DNA of 64,000 nucleotides from Paraneptunicella aestuarii. Its GTDB lineage: Bacteria; Pseudomonadota; Gammaproteobacteria; Enterobacterales; Alteromonadaceae. The stretch spans positions 4,154,001 to 4,218,000 of the forward strand of contig NZ_CP074570.1 in the NCBI RefSeq assembly GCF_019900845.1, in the 5' to 3' direction. A program made the translations under genes and the position numbers. Below, one piece after another: positions 25,314-34,053 of this stretch (positions within the stretch are counted from its first letter, which is position 1; every line of letters starts with the position of its first letter). Under the pieces are notes generated by a model, which searched no databases, was not told where the DNA came from, and saw nothing but the letters and a program-made list of their open reading frames with translations.

Positions 25314-25793
25314 ATAATACCCCTGCAATTTTCACGTTGGGAAAACTGAAATATTATCAATACAGCTTTCCCATTTTCATGTCCATGAAAGGTGTATCTA
25401 CCTTGACCTGTATTCCGGTTTTATCGCTCTCTAACATTCAATGAGAGCATTCGCTATTTTTACAGCTAGATAAAATTTATCAACAGGTAAACCAGCGGGA
25501 TAAATAAAAATTAAGTTTAAGAATCAAACAGTTTTTTTCAAACCACAATAAAAGTATGGATTTGAATTCACATATCTAAAGTTCTAGATTAAAATATGTC
25601 CACTAGGAGATCTGACAAAAACGCATTGTTTAAGCAATATCGCGAAACATACCTACATGTTAATAACTTTTCGGTTATTTTTATACCCACCAAGCGCGAT
25701 CATGTTTAAGCTGCTAACATTGTATAGAAGTTATACAGTTTTATACTGCGATTTTTGTTATTACGTAAATTCATTTTGGGTTAGTGAATAAAT
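25314..25793. other. 480-bp AT-rich intergenic region between cassettes
   Basis: No convincing gene. An inverted repeat TTTCATG-TC-CATGAAA is at 25375-25390, and a GCTCTC/GAGAGC stem lies at 25426-25448. A 37-codon reading frame at 25596-25709 lacks a ribosome-binding site. The promoter of the downstream HTH gene is at its 3' end. Confidence 0.5.
25720..25748 (+). promoter_or_regulatory. Promoter with overlapping palindrome upstream of HTH gene (cassette beta)
   Basis: TTGTAT (25720-25725) and TATACT (25742-25747) are 16 bases apart. GTATA-GAAGT-TATAC (25722-25736) and CAGT...ACTG (25736-25748) are overlapping inverted repeats, suggesting autorepression by the HTH protein. Confidence 0.5.
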
Positions 25794-26081
25794 ATGTCTG
25801 GCACTTTATATAGTACAAAGCAAGAACACATTGAGCTTTCCGCGACCTTAAAGCAGGTAAGAAAAGAAGTTCCAGGAAAGTTTACTCAGCAAGAACTTGC
25901 TGATCGGCTGGGCCTCAGTAGGGAAACTGTCGTTGCAATAGAAAATTGTCATTTAAGTGCAATGGAATCTCTGGAACTGGCAACTGTAGAAAAATGGTGG
26001 AAAGTCTGCAAACAAAGAGGTATAACTCAGAGAACCAAAGAGCGATTTGTCGGTCTGATCACAAAGATCCTTCATATATAA
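25794..26081 (+). CDS. Small XRE-type helix-turn-helix regulator (cassette beta)
   Basis: This 95-residue protein has an HTH near residues 33-52, FTQQELADRLGLSRETVVAIEN, resembling the one in cassette alpha (Q.LAD..G.SR.T...EN in both). A Trp-rich segment (VEKWWKVCKQRG) replaces the usual C-terminal helix. The stop is 1 bp from the next start, so the downstream membrane gene is coupled. Confidence 0.75.
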   Translation: MSGTLYSTKQEHIELSATLKQVRKEVPGKFTQQELADRLGLSRETVVAIENCHLSAMESLELATVEKWWKVCKQRGITQRTKERFVGLITKILHI

Positions 26082-26082
26082 T

Positions 26083-26796
26083 TTGTTTTTTTCTCCTGTT
26101 GTTGAAAAGTTTGTACGCACATTCATTGCATTATCTCTGGTCTCAGCCGGAATCTACACCTTTGGTAATGCACAACTCTTTGATCGTCTTTACATCCTCA
26201 TCATATTAACCGTTGGTTTTTTCGTCAGAAAAGACATCAACATGGTAGGCATAATTGCTCTGTTAGGAGCACAACGCCTTGTAGAAGAAGCTGGATATGT
26301 CTTCATTCACAGCCAGTTTATTCCTATCAAAGCTATGATTTACCTATGTTGTACCGTCGGCCTATATAAAATCCGATTTGACCCATTTCGATATCCCCTT
26401 GGAATCATATTAGCCATTTCAATTTCTGCTGAATTTTACTGGTATTACACTGATTACAAAGCGCCTGTTGTATGGTGGCATGTACTACTTATTACAAATT
26501 CCATGCTAGTCAGGAAACTGATCTGGATGCGAGAACTCTGGACTAAGCGTCATTTTCCAGGAAAGGCTCGTTCACTTGATATGGATTATTATATTTACGA
26601 ACTCTGCAAGGTTTACATCTGGGTTAATATAGCCATGGTATTGGAATACATGGTTAGGCACATACTCCTTAAGAAACAAATCCTGTACGTTTATTATTCT
26701 TTTCCCTATGTCGTTCACAGCATAACAGTGGTGACATTGTTGTTACTGGTGGATCAGAGTATTAAAAGTATCAATGCCAGAATGATTAAAGTTTAA
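26083..26796 (+). CDS. Multi-span membrane protein of unknown family (cassette beta)
   Basis: The frame opens with TTG at 26083, immediately after the HTH stop. Of ~237 residues, six or seven hydrophobic segments are evident, with AQLFDRLYILIILTVGFF near 30-45 and IAMVLEYMVRHILL near 185. These align by eye with HQLVDLVYIASCGLVIV and LMLIEHLLRNL in cassette alpha. A charged loop (RELWTKRHFPGKARSLDMD) lies before a DYYIYELCKVY helix. It is unrecognised. Given the same order and coupling, it appears to be a paralogous two-gene module. TTG translation start and AT-rich DNA fit horizontally acquired genes. Confidence 0.7.
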   Translation: MFFSPVVEKFVRTFIALSLVSAGIYTFGNAQLFDRLYILIILTVGFFVRKDINMVGIIALLGAQRLVEEAGYVFIHSQFIPIKAMIYLCCTVGLYKIRFDPFRYPLGIILAISISAEFYWYYTDYKAPVVWWHVLLITNSMLVRKLIWMRELWTKRHFPGKARSLDMDYYIYELCKVYIWVNIAMVLEYMVRHILLKKQILYVYYSFPYVVHSITVVTLLLLVDQSIKSINARMIKV

Positions 26797-26900
26797 TCTA
26801 TTCAATTCAATCTCAACCCTTCATAATTTCTCTGTGGATTGCATTCCATAATGTGGATTTAGACCCACTCATATTCATTTGTAACCGAAGAGAGGAAATT

Positions 26901-27044
26901 ATGAAAAAAGCTGTAATCACCGCATTATTGGTTTCTACGTTAACGTTATCAAACGCCGCAATGGCAACAGGTGGAGCACTAGGTGGTGACCCTGAAAACA
27001 ACTGTACAACCGTCTGGTATGAATTGATATTTAATTGGTTCTAA
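26901..27044 (+). CDS. Tiny secreted peptide (47 residues)
   Basis: The ATG follows a strong AGAGGAAA site. A clear signal peptide (MKKAVITALLVSTLTLSNAAMA) precedes about 25 mature residues, starting TGGALGGDPENNCTTVW and ending in ELIFNWF, with one Cys. It has its own terminator, so it is a one-gene unit. It may be a signalling peptide, a bacteriocin-like peptide or a small envelope factor; sequence alone does not decide. Confidence 0.65.
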   Translation: MKKAVITALLVSTLTLSNAAMATGGALGGDPENNCTTVWYELIFNWF

Positions 27045-27082
27045 ACAGAAAAAACCAGCTAATAGCAAAAACAAATTCTTAC

Positions 27083-27114
27083 GGTGAGAGTGCTTCAGCC
27101 TCTCGCCTGTTTTT
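27083..27114 (+). terminator. Terminator after the small secreted peptide
   Basis: GGTGAGAG / CTCTCGCC (one G-T pair) closes a 9-base loop and is followed by TGTTTTT. Confidence 0.75.
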
Positions 27115-27237
27115 CTGCAACTCAAAAACATCCAACTCGCATCCATTGCTAAACACTCCTTATGCCCTACTATTAATGGGTATCACAAGCGTGCTGAATA
27201 TACACATTACTGAACACGACCATCACATCAGGCTAAA

Positions 27238-27945
27238 ATGAAACACTTTTCTATTCGTTCATACACAAAACGACTAAGCAGCCACATTCACAACTACCAT
27301 CAATTGGTTTTTCCAATATATGGCACCATTGATATGACAGTGAATAATTTTCACGGAAGTGTAAATATTGGCGAGTGTATAGTTATTCAAGCGAATCAAC
27401 GGCATGGTTTTAAGGCTCATCACGAAGCCAGATTTATTGTCGTCGATACTCCCACACTACCGGAAAATATTCTGGAGCTTAATCCCCCCAAATTCCGCAT
27501 TTCTTCAACCTTGCTACGATTTATCCAATTTATAGAGGAACAGCTAACTCAACCCATTCCTGATCAATTACAACACAGCATGTACCAGCTATTTGAACAA
27601 CTCCTCACGCAGCAGGCCACACATGCAAAAATTGATAAACGCATCGAAAATGCCCTGAACATCATTCATAAAAACCTATCTATTCCTCATAGCATTAATG
27701 ATTTATCTCGTCAGGTTCATCTAAGTCAAACTCAATTTAAAGTGCTGTTTAAAGAGCACATAGGCACAACTTGCCACCAATATTTAACTCAATGTCGAAT
27801 GGAAAAAGCCAAAGCCCTGCTTACCAATACTGATACGCCCGTGAATCTCATTGCAGAACAGGTAGGTTACACCTCCCCTTCCAGCTTTAGCCGGCAATAT
27901 AAGGCATTCTTTGGACATCCACCCAAACGGCATAGTCAAAATTAG
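27238..27945 (+). CDS. AraC-family transcriptional regulator
   Basis: At 235 residues it has an N-terminal cupin-like sensor (HNYHQLVFPIYGTIDM...ECIVIQANQRHGF) and a C-terminal AraC domain with two HTH motifs. These are INDLSRQVHLSQTQFKVLFKEHIG (~150-173) and INLIAEQVGYTSPSSFSRQYKAFFG-type (~195-220), ending in HPPKRH. The target is unknown. It is not clearly in an operon; CsaA starts 102 bp later. Confidence 0.9.
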   Translation: MKHFSIRSYTKRLSSHIHNYHQLVFPIYGTIDMTVNNFHGSVNIGECIVIQANQRHGFKAHHEARFIVVDTPTLPENILELNPPKFRISSTLLRFIQFIEEQLTQPIPDQLQHSMYQLFEQLLTQQATHAKIDKRIENALNIIHKNLSIPHSINDLSRQVHLSQTQFKVLFKEHIGTTCHQYLTQCRMEKAKALLTNTDTPVNLIAEQVGYTSPSSFSRQYKAFFGHPPKRHSQN

Positions 27946-28047
27946 CATGTCCGTCTTTTCCGCTCAGTAAAGCGCCTCTTCCGCACACAAAGAAAATAAA
28001 AGCTCATTATTATTATCGCTTCCTTTATCAATATATGGCGTATTTGC

Positions 28048-28386
28048 ATGAACAACTTAAGTTGGGATGATTTCCAGAAAGTAGAATTAAGAGTGGGTAC
28101 TATTATTACTGCCGAACCCTTTCCTGAAGCCAGAAATCCGGCTTATAAGCTCACTATTGACTTCGGAACCGACATTGGCATCAAAAAATCCAGTGCTCAA
28201 ATAACCCGAGTTTACTCATTGGAAGAATTACCAGGTAAGCAAATCATTGCCGTAGTTAATTTTCCGAAAAAACAAATCGGCCCCTTCATGTCAGAATGCC
28301 TGGTAACCGGGTTTTATCGTAACGATAGAGAGGTAGTTCTCGCGGTTCCAGACACAAAGGTTCCCAATGGTTGTAAACTCGCCTAA
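28048..28386 (+). CDS. csaA: CsaA-like tRNA-binding (OB-fold) protein
   Basis: This 112-residue protein matches the tRNA_bind/CsaA family: VELRVGTIITAEPFPEARNPAYKL, then IKKSSAQIT, and IAVVNFPKKQIGPFMSECLVTGF near the end. The family is a homodimeric OB-fold that binds tRNA-like RNA and is proposed to assist protein export. Its function in this organism is unproven. Confidence 0.9.
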   Translation: MNNLSWDDFQKVELRVGTIITAEPFPEARNPAYKLTIDFGTDIGIKKSSAQITRVYSLEELPGKQIIAVVNFPKKQIGPFMSECLVTGFYRNDREVVLAVPDTKVPNGCKLA

Positions 28387-28484
28387 ATCTAACCCAATAC
28401 TTACAAATCTATTCATTATTACAATAGACACATCACCGCCATGCTATGTTAGACTTGTCGCCATACCAGTGACTAAAGTAACTC

Positions 28485-28916
28485 ATGGATCAACAAGTAT
28501 TAATTAAAAAAGCTCGTCATTTCTGTGAATCGAAAGGTGTACGATTTACAGCCTTACGAGAAAAGGTATACAGCATTCTTTTAAGTCATCAGAATGCTGT
28601 CGGCGCCTATGATTTGCTGGATGAACTAAAGAAAACAGAAGACTCAGCAAAACCAGCCACAGTATATCGAGCTTTAGAATTCCTTTTGGAATTAGGTATG
28701 ATCCACCGACTCGAATCGAATAATGCGTTTATCGCCTGTCACCATTTTGGTTGCAGCCATCCGGTACAATTCCTGATTTGTGATACATGCGGAAATGTTC
28801 AGGAAATTCAATCTGACGGATTACAAGACAAGCTTGAAAAACAAGCGCAGTCGGTTGGGTTTCGAGTCACCAGACAAACAATTGAAGCTCACGGAGTGTG
28901 CTCTCATTGTCAGTGA
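28485..28916 (+). CDS. zur: Zinc uptake regulator Zur (Fur family)
   Basis: At 143 residues it has an N-terminal winged helix (FCESKGVRFTALREKVYSILL; AKPATVYRALEFLLELGMIH). The metal-binding C-terminal part has HHFGCSHPV, CDTCGN and the final CSHC, i.e. paired CxxC zinc ligands. This Cys pattern distinguishes Zur from iron-sensing Fur. It represses zinc uptake genes when zinc is sufficient. No zinc transporter lies nearby. Confidence 0.88.
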   Translation: MDQQVLIKKARHFCESKGVRFTALREKVYSILLSHQNAVGAYDLLDELKKTEDSAKPATVYRALEFLLELGMIHRLESNNAFIACHHFGCSHPVQFLICDTCGNVQEIQSDGLQDKLEKQAQSVGFRVTRQTIEAHGVCSHCQ

Positions 28917-29278
28917 TGTAGTCAGAACATCAAAATAGATGGCATTTGATGGCAATATTCTCAATGTGTCGATATTCTGACTCATCAATGGCACATAATG
29001 TGCTTTAATTAAAAGACCAAGATTGAAATCAGAAAGTACCAATAGCGTTAAACCCAGAACGATAAAAATGCGGGATGTTTGCTTTCTCGCTCTATACATA
29101 AAGTTTTAACGCTTGAATATGATTTCAAATTACACATTTACTTGTGAATGAAATATTTTTACCATTCACATAAGTTAAAACAACTTGATAGTTCAGAACA
29201 TCTCAGCAGTATGATTAGCTTTTTGAATACAACTTGTTTCCTTATTGAGACTGACTAGCAACGGAAAAAACGACCAAT
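28917..29278. other. 362-bp region between zur and cheX
   Basis: No confident gene. A minus-strand frame (29099 downward) begins with a possible transmembrane helix after MYRARKQTSRIF, but it runs ~95 bp into zur and lacks a ribosome-binding site. No clear terminator or promoter was seen. Confidence 0.5.
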
Positions 29279-29746
29279 ATGAATGCAGAATTTATCAATC
29301 CTTTTATAGCGGCATTTAAAAACGTACTGGAAACAATGGCGATGATGACCCTCACCGCTGAAGCTCCAAAGAAAAAGGAAGACGATCTGGCTTGCGGTGA
29401 TGTCACCGGTTTGCTAGGTATGACAGGCCCCCAACTCAAAGGCTCATTCTCCATTACCTTTGAGGCTCCACTGGCACTAGATATCATGAGCAAGATGTTG
29501 GGAGAGAAGCCCACTACAATTAACGCTGAGGTGATTGATTTGGTCGGTGAACTGACCAATATGGTGGCTGGTGGTGCCAAAAATACACTAGGAGAAAGCG
29601 GATTTGATTTCGGTATGGCGACCCCCGTTGTAGTAAGCGGTAAAAATCACACAATTTCACATCGAGTAGATGGCCCTAAGCTCATTCTTCCTTTCAAGGG
29701 GGAAGCTGGTCGTGCATTTATCGAAATTTGTTTCGAAAAAGCTTAA
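29279..29746 (+). CDS. CheX-family chemotaxis protein
   Basis: This 155-residue protein matches CheX (CheC/CheX/FliY): MNAEFINPFIAAFKNVLETMA, LLGMTGPQLKGSFSITFEAPLALDIMSKMLG and VIDLVGELTNMVAGGAKN. The E...N motif in GELTNMVAGGAKN (~97-109) is the phosphatase pair of CheX. CheX dephosphorylates CheY-P. No other che genes are adjacent. Confidence 0.9.
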   Translation: MNAEFINPFIAAFKNVLETMAMMTLTAEAPKKKEDDLACGDVTGLLGMTGPQLKGSFSITFEAPLALDIMSKMLGEKPTTINAEVIDLVGELTNMVAGGAKNTLGESGFDFGMATPVVVSGKNHTISHRVDGPKLILPFKGEAGRAFIEICFEKA

Positions 29747-29817
29747 ACCTTAAGTTTTGCCATTAAAGGAACGCATTGCAGTCGCGTTCCCGTTGACGTA
29801 CTCAAGAGCTTTAATGC

Positions 29818-30237
29818 ATGTGGATCCAACGAACCATTCAACTGAATGAAAAATCACGAGGCTTTCATCTCATCACTCGTGAAATTCAGCAACAGTTACC
29901 TGAGTTACACTCCGTACAGGTAGGTTTGTTGCACCTTTTCATTCAACACACCAGCGCCAGTCTCACTATAAATGAAAATGCCGACCCCACAGTGCGTAGT
30001 GATATGGAAGCACATATAAACAGAATGGTTCCCGAGAATGCTCCCTATTACAAGCATACTTACGAAGGGGCAGATGATATGCCCGCTCATATTAAAGCAA
30101 GCCTGCTAGGAAATAGCGTGAGTATCCCAATATCCAATGGGGAGATGGCATTGGGAACCTGGCAAGGTATTTATTTAGGGGAACATCGAGATTACGGTGG
30201 TAAACGTCGTATTTTAGCCACCATTCAGGGTCAATAG
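29818..30237 (+). CDS. yjbQ: YjbQ family protein (UPF0047)
   Basis: At 139 residues this matches the UPF0047/YjbQ family. Typical motifs are [59 protein letters not shown] and [16 protein letters not shown]. Members have a weak thiamine-phosphate-synthase-like activity in vitro; the physiological role is unsettled. Confidence 0.93.
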   Translation: MWIQRTIQLNEKSRGFHLITREIQQQLPELHSVQVGLLHLFIQHTSASLTINENADPTVRSDMEAHINRMVPENAPYYKHTYEGADDMPAHIKASLLGNSVSIPISNGEMALGTWQGIYLGEHRDYGGKRRILATIQGQ

Positions 30238-30261
30238 CAGCTATATCTGTTCAGAATAAAA

Positions 30262-30897
30262 TTATAGGTCGCCGTAGCCTTTTTCCAACTGAATGGAAAT
30301 ATCAAAGTAGAGATCAAATTCTTCTTCAATCTCCGATTCCATCACCGTCATCACATCGTAGGGCTTGCCTTTATGAAACCTGAGCCCCTGCTCTTTTACT
30401 TCCAACCCTAACATGCCAAGAAAGGTTTTTAGTTCTCCGATACTGATTGTCGTATAAGCTGATTCGAAAGTACGTCCATTACCGCCACTAGAAATAGAAG
30501 AGAACAAGCCATTTAACACGTACTGGTGATAGTTGGCGCGCTCTTCATTATGAAGCTCCAAATGGCACACCATCGCCAAATAGTGTCCATCCATGCTGAT
30601 ATAAGCCGTACTCAATATCTTGTCAGCCTGATTCACACATCCCTGGTAATCCTTTTCATCAAAGCGAGCAAACGCTTCCTCTATCACACTTTGGGAAACG
30701 ACACCGTATGGGTCATAGTGAATCGTATCGGTATAAGCCATACGAAGACCGAGAAAATCGGCGTCGGGAGACTGACTCTTGATATTTTCCAATAACATCT
30801 GATATTTAAGCTGATACTGAACCTGTAAGCGCTCACTTGTCGTTTGACATCCAAACAGGGACAATATTGCCAGGACACTGAGAAAAACCTGTTTCAT
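30262..30897 (-). CDS. DUF4919-like lipoprotein
   Basis: Start ATG 30897 with AGGT upstream gives 211 residues. A lipoprotein signal (MKQVFLSVLAILSLFGC) has the Cys at residue 17. The mature part resembles DUF4919 proteins (DFLGLRMAYTDTIHYDPYG near the start). A Gly/Ser loop (SSISSGGNGRTFESAYTTI) lies in the middle. It is likely outer-membrane anchored. The function is unknown. It is downstream of dnaB on the same strand. Confidence 0.75.
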   Translation of the reverse strand: MKQVFLSVLAILSLFGCQTTSERLQVQYQLKYQMLLENIKSQSPDADFLGLRMAYTDTIHYDPYGVVSQSVIEEAFARFDEKDYQGCVNQADKILSTAYISMDGHYLAMVCHLELHNEERANYHQYVLNGLFSSISSGGNGRTFESAYTTISIGELKTFLGMLGLEVKEQGLRFHKGKPYDVMTVMESEIEEEFDLYFDISIQLEKGYGDL

Positions 30898-30962
30898 CAG
30901 GTAGTTACCTCGCAGAAAAATCTGCAAATAATCAATAAACGACTAACACACCGCTATACTGG

Positions 30963-32354
30963 CTAGTAATCATCCATCATAGCGGGTGCAGCATAATTAT
31001 CAAATCGGGAAAATTTCCCCTGGAAAGTCAGGCGCACTGTACCAATAGGGCCGTTACGCTGCTTACCGATAATAACCTCGGCTACGCCTTTGTCGGGAGA
31101 ATTTTCGTTATAAACTTCATCACGGTAAATGAACATGATCAAGTCGGCGTCCTGCTCGATAGAACCTGATTCACGCAAATCTGAGTTTACCGGGCGTTTA
31201 TCCGCACGTTGTTCCAAACTACGGTTAAGCTGTGACAACGCCACCACAGGCACTTCCAATTCTTTTGCCAACGCTTTAAGAGAGCGGGAAATCTCGGCAA
31301 TTTCCAAGGTTCTGTTATCAGAAAATTGTGGCGCTCGCATTAGCTGCAAATAGTCCACCATGATCAAACTAATACCACCATGATCTCTGGCAATCTTACG
31401 AGCTCTGGTGCGCACATCCATGGGCGTCAAACCCGAGGAATCATCAATAAAGAGGTTATTCTTTTCCGCCATAAGCTTCATGGCATCCGATAATTTCACC
31501 CAATCTTCATCGTTCAATTGTGCTGTACGAACACTGGTTTGGTTTACCCTGCCAACAGAAGCCAACATCCTCATCATAATCTGCTCAGAGGGCATCTCAA
31601 GGCTGAATACCAACACAGGTTTATCCTGCGTCAACATAGCATTTTCACACAAGTTCATGGCAAATGTGGTTTTACCCATTGAAGGACGTGCTGCCACGAT
31701 AATTAGATCCGAGCGCTGCAAGCCACTGGTCTTCTTATCCAAGTCGACATAACCCGTCGAAACCCCGGTGATCTCGCTTCCCGCTTTCGCTAACGAGTCA
31801 ATACGGTCGATGGTCGCACCAAGAATCTGTTTTAAGGGCTGAGGGCCTTCACTTTGAGTGGTTCGCTTTTCTGCAATTTCAAATACTTTGCTTTCAGCCA
31901 GATCCAGAATGTCACTACTGGCTCGCCCTTCTGGGTTAAAACTGGCTTCTGAGATTTCATTCGCCGCGCCAATTAACTCGCGACGAATGGCCTGTTCTTT
32001 AATGATTTCAGCATACGCCACAACGTTTGCGGCACTGGGAGTATTTTTAGCCAACTCACCAAGGTAGGCAAAGCCACCCGCTTCGACAAGCTGCTCATGA
32101 TGTTCCAAATCTTCCGATACCGTAACCAGGTCTACAGGTTGGTTACGCTCTAATAATCGAATGATAGAACGATAGATGTATTGGTGAGAACGGTTGTAAA
32201 AATCAACGTCAATTAATACGTCGGTTACCTTATCCCATGAATCTGGAGCAATCAGCATACTTCCCAACACCGATTGCTCGGCTTCAATAGAATGGGGGGG
32301 AATTTTTAGCTTTGCGACCTTGGATTCAGGATCTTTGGCTGGCACACCTTTCAC
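30963..32354 (-). CDS. dnaB: Replicative DNA helicase DnaB
   Basis: This 463-residue protein starts with GTG 32354. The N-terminal primase-interacting domain has PPHSIEAEQSVLGSML. The C-terminal RecA-like domain has Walker A in ARPSMGKTTFAMN (~225), Walker B in GISLIMVDYLQLM (~335), and the arginine-finger region near SEIADLMLFIYRDEVYN-type sequence at 400. It unwinds DNA at the fork. In many gammaproteobacteria dnaB directly follows rplI; here an ECF-sigma operon lies between. Confidence 0.97.
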   Translation of the reverse strand: MKGVPAKDPESKVAKLKIPPHSIEAEQSVLGSMLIAPDSWDKVTDVLIDVDFYNRSHQYIYRSIIRLLERNQPVDLVTVSEDLEHHEQLVEAGGFAYLGELAKNTPSAANVVAYAEIIKEQAIRRELIGAANEISEASFNPEGRASSDILDLAESKVFEIAEKRTTQSEGPQPLKQILGATIDRIDSLAKAGSEITGVSTGYVDLDKKTSGLQRSDLIIVAARPSMGKTTFAMNLCENAMLTQDKPVLVFSLEMPSEQIMMRMLASVGRVNQTSVRTAQLNDEDWVKLSDAMKLMAEKNNLFIDDSSGLTPMDVRTRARKIARDHGGISLIMVDYLQLMRAPQFSDNRTLEIAEISRSLKALAKELEVPVVALSQLNRSLEQRADKRPVNSDLRESGSIEQDADLIMFIYRDEVYNENSPDKGVAEVIIGKQRNGPIGTVRLTFQGKFSRFDNYAAPAMMDDY

Positions 32355-32521
32355 GTTACTAATCTCGTCAACTTACCTCAACGTTTCATTATCCTAGAAT
32401 ACACTCTCCTTAGCCAGTTTTCCTTAAAAGCATTTAAAAAAAAGTGCATCACTAAAAAACCGCTGCCATCCTTGGCTTTGCTCTATTATTATTCTAAACA
32501 ATATATTTATTATTCAAAAGG

Positions 32522-33493
32522 TTAGTCTATTTTTTTAAGTAGCACCTTACCACTCACTGTTGAAACAGAAACCTCAGCTTCTCCCTCTCCAGTAGTGAAA
32601 TTTAACCATCTGCCGGGACCATAGCGATCACGTTGCTGCTCATCTTTAGTGATCTCATTTACAATACGTCCCCCCGCATGCGCTTCCACTTTGAATCGAG
32701 CAGAAACATCCCGAGGTACAGCTAATTGGATTTTGCCACCGACACTGCTCACTTCTATATCCGCGTCTTTTACCGGTGCAAACTGAGCTTCCACCTGACC
32801 ATTCACCGTAGAAATTTCAAGTCGATCAATTCTATCCAGCTTTAAATCAATGTGGCCATTAACAGTTTCGACGCTCACTTCTTTGCTCTTAATATCAGAG
32901 GCAATATGCCCATTAACCGCACTAAAGTGGGCTTCGCGAGCCTCAGATTGCTTGTCATCAATGCTGCCGTTTACCGTTTCAATTCGAACATCGCCATTTA
33001 GCTGCTTGCTAGACACATCTCCATTCACAGACTCAATCCGAATTTTACCTTGCGCATCGCTCAGGTTAATTTTGCCATTAACCGTTTCAACCCCAACGCC
33101 AGAATGTAATTTATCCAAGGTCACATTGGCATTCACACTGGTATAACTTACAGGCCCATTACGTGGTACGAAAATCTCCAAATCATCACCACCGCCATTA
33201 CGCGATTGGCGATTGTTTCGAGGCATTTCAACTTTAATTTCAATACCTGAGTCAGTGCGTCGAAAAACAAACTCCTCAGCGTTATCATCCAGCTCACCTT
33301 TTACCTGTATCAACTCCTTATCCCAACCGGTGATTTTAGCCTTACCATTGAGGTGCTCAATCTCGATAAAGTCGCCAGCTTTCGCTTCCAAAGTGGCATC
33401 CACTTTTTCTCCACTAAGCGCACTAAAGCTGAACATTGATAAAGCGCTAAGAAAAAAGAAGCTGGGAAAAATACTATTATTCATACGATTCAT
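32522..33493 (-). CDS. Exported DUF4097-type repetitive protein
   Basis: Start ATG 33493 with CAGGAG upstream gives 323 residues. A signal peptide (NSIFPSFFFLSALSMFSFSALS) precedes a beta-helical array of about ten repeats of the form [IV]ET/SVNG.I/V, for example GVGVETVNGKINL, RIESVNGDVS, VRIETVNGSI and VSVETVNGHID. This matches DUF4097 (putative adhesin/LiaX-like). It is the last gene of the sigma/anti-sigma operon and probably its envelope-stress effector. An RNRQSRNGGG-type basic loop interrupts the array. Confidence 0.8.
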   Translation of the reverse strand: MNRMNNSIFPSFFFLSALSMFSFSALSGEKVDATLEAKAGDFIEIEHLNGKAKITGWDKELIQVKGELDDNAEEFVFRRTDSGIEIKVEMPRNNRQSRNGGGDDLEIFVPRNGPVSYTSVNANVTLDKLHSGVGVETVNGKINLSDAQGKIRIESVNGDVSSKQLNGDVRIETVNGSIDDKQSEAREAHFSAVNGHIASDIKSKEVSVETVNGHIDLKLDRIDRLEISTVNGQVEAQFAPVKDADIEVSSVGGKIQLAVPRDVSARFKVEAHAGGRIVNEITKDEQQRDRYGPGRWLNFTTGEGEAEVSVSTVSGKVLLKKID

Positions 33494-33519
33494 TCTGTCT
33501 CTCCTGATCCTGACAACAG

Positions 33520-34053
33520 TTATATCTGCTGCCATTTCGGCTCATAAACGGTTTCAATTAATGAGATTTGTTGCTGGTGCACCTGTTGCAACATTTTTAA
33601 CAAGGCCATGTTATTCGGGTCGTTTTGCAAAGCGAGTTTGATAGCTTTAGCGGCATCATCCAGCTCTTGAAGCTGTTCCTGCCAATTATTGGTCACTGCG
33701 CTCTGCCCTTCATAGCTGGCTAATAAAGCCTGCTTTTGCTGTTGATGCTGTTCTTCCAACATCTGAACTAATTGCTCAGACGTAGGGTAATTACTTGTTT
33801 CAGGTACATTTGAATAATTTGCCCACATCAGTACCGCAACAAATACCACACTAGCAGCCATCGCAAAGGCAAACATAGGCTGACGAATGCTGGAAAACCA
33901 TCTTCTATCATCTTCATATCTAGAAGAAACCTGCGTCGATGACTCAGTAATCGCAATATCAATGCCTGTCCATAAATCGCGCTCAGGCTCAATGCTGTTA
34001 GGCATTTCATTAATTCGTTGCTGCAAATCCTGCTCAAACTTCTTCATCTGCAT
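33520..34053 (-). CDS. Anti-sigma-factor-like single-span membrane protein
   Basis: This 177-residue protein overlaps the sigma gene by 20 bp. The N-terminal ~55 residues are cytoplasmic. One transmembrane helix (PMFAFAMAASVVFVAVLMWA) is near 60-80. A Gln-rich coiled-coil-like periplasmic part includes EEQHQQQKQALLASYEG and LQQVHQQQISL. No zinc-binding HxxxCxxC motif is seen. The role as anti-sigma is inferred from order and topology. Confidence 0.7.
   Translation of the reverse strand: MQMKKFEQDLQQRINEMPNSIEPERDLWTGIDIAITESSTQVSSRYEDDRRWFSSIRQPMFAFAMAASVVFVAVLMWANYSNVPETSNYPTSEQLVQMLEEQHQQQKQALLASYEGQSAVTNNWQEQLQELDDAAKAIKLALQNDPNNMALLKMLQQVHQQQISLIETVYEPKWQQI

Noticed and set aside
25596..25709. 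A 37-residue reading frame between the two HTH cassettes
   Set aside because: Short, no ribosome-binding site, no recognisable domain; at most a remnant.
27035..27241. Plus-strand 68-residue frame after the small peptide
   Set aside because: It spans the peptide's terminator and overlaps the AraC start; codons look random.
28821..29099. Minus-strand 92-residue frame with a possible membrane helix
   Set aside because: Runs into zur on the opposite strand and lacks a ribosome-binding site; cannot be separated from chance.
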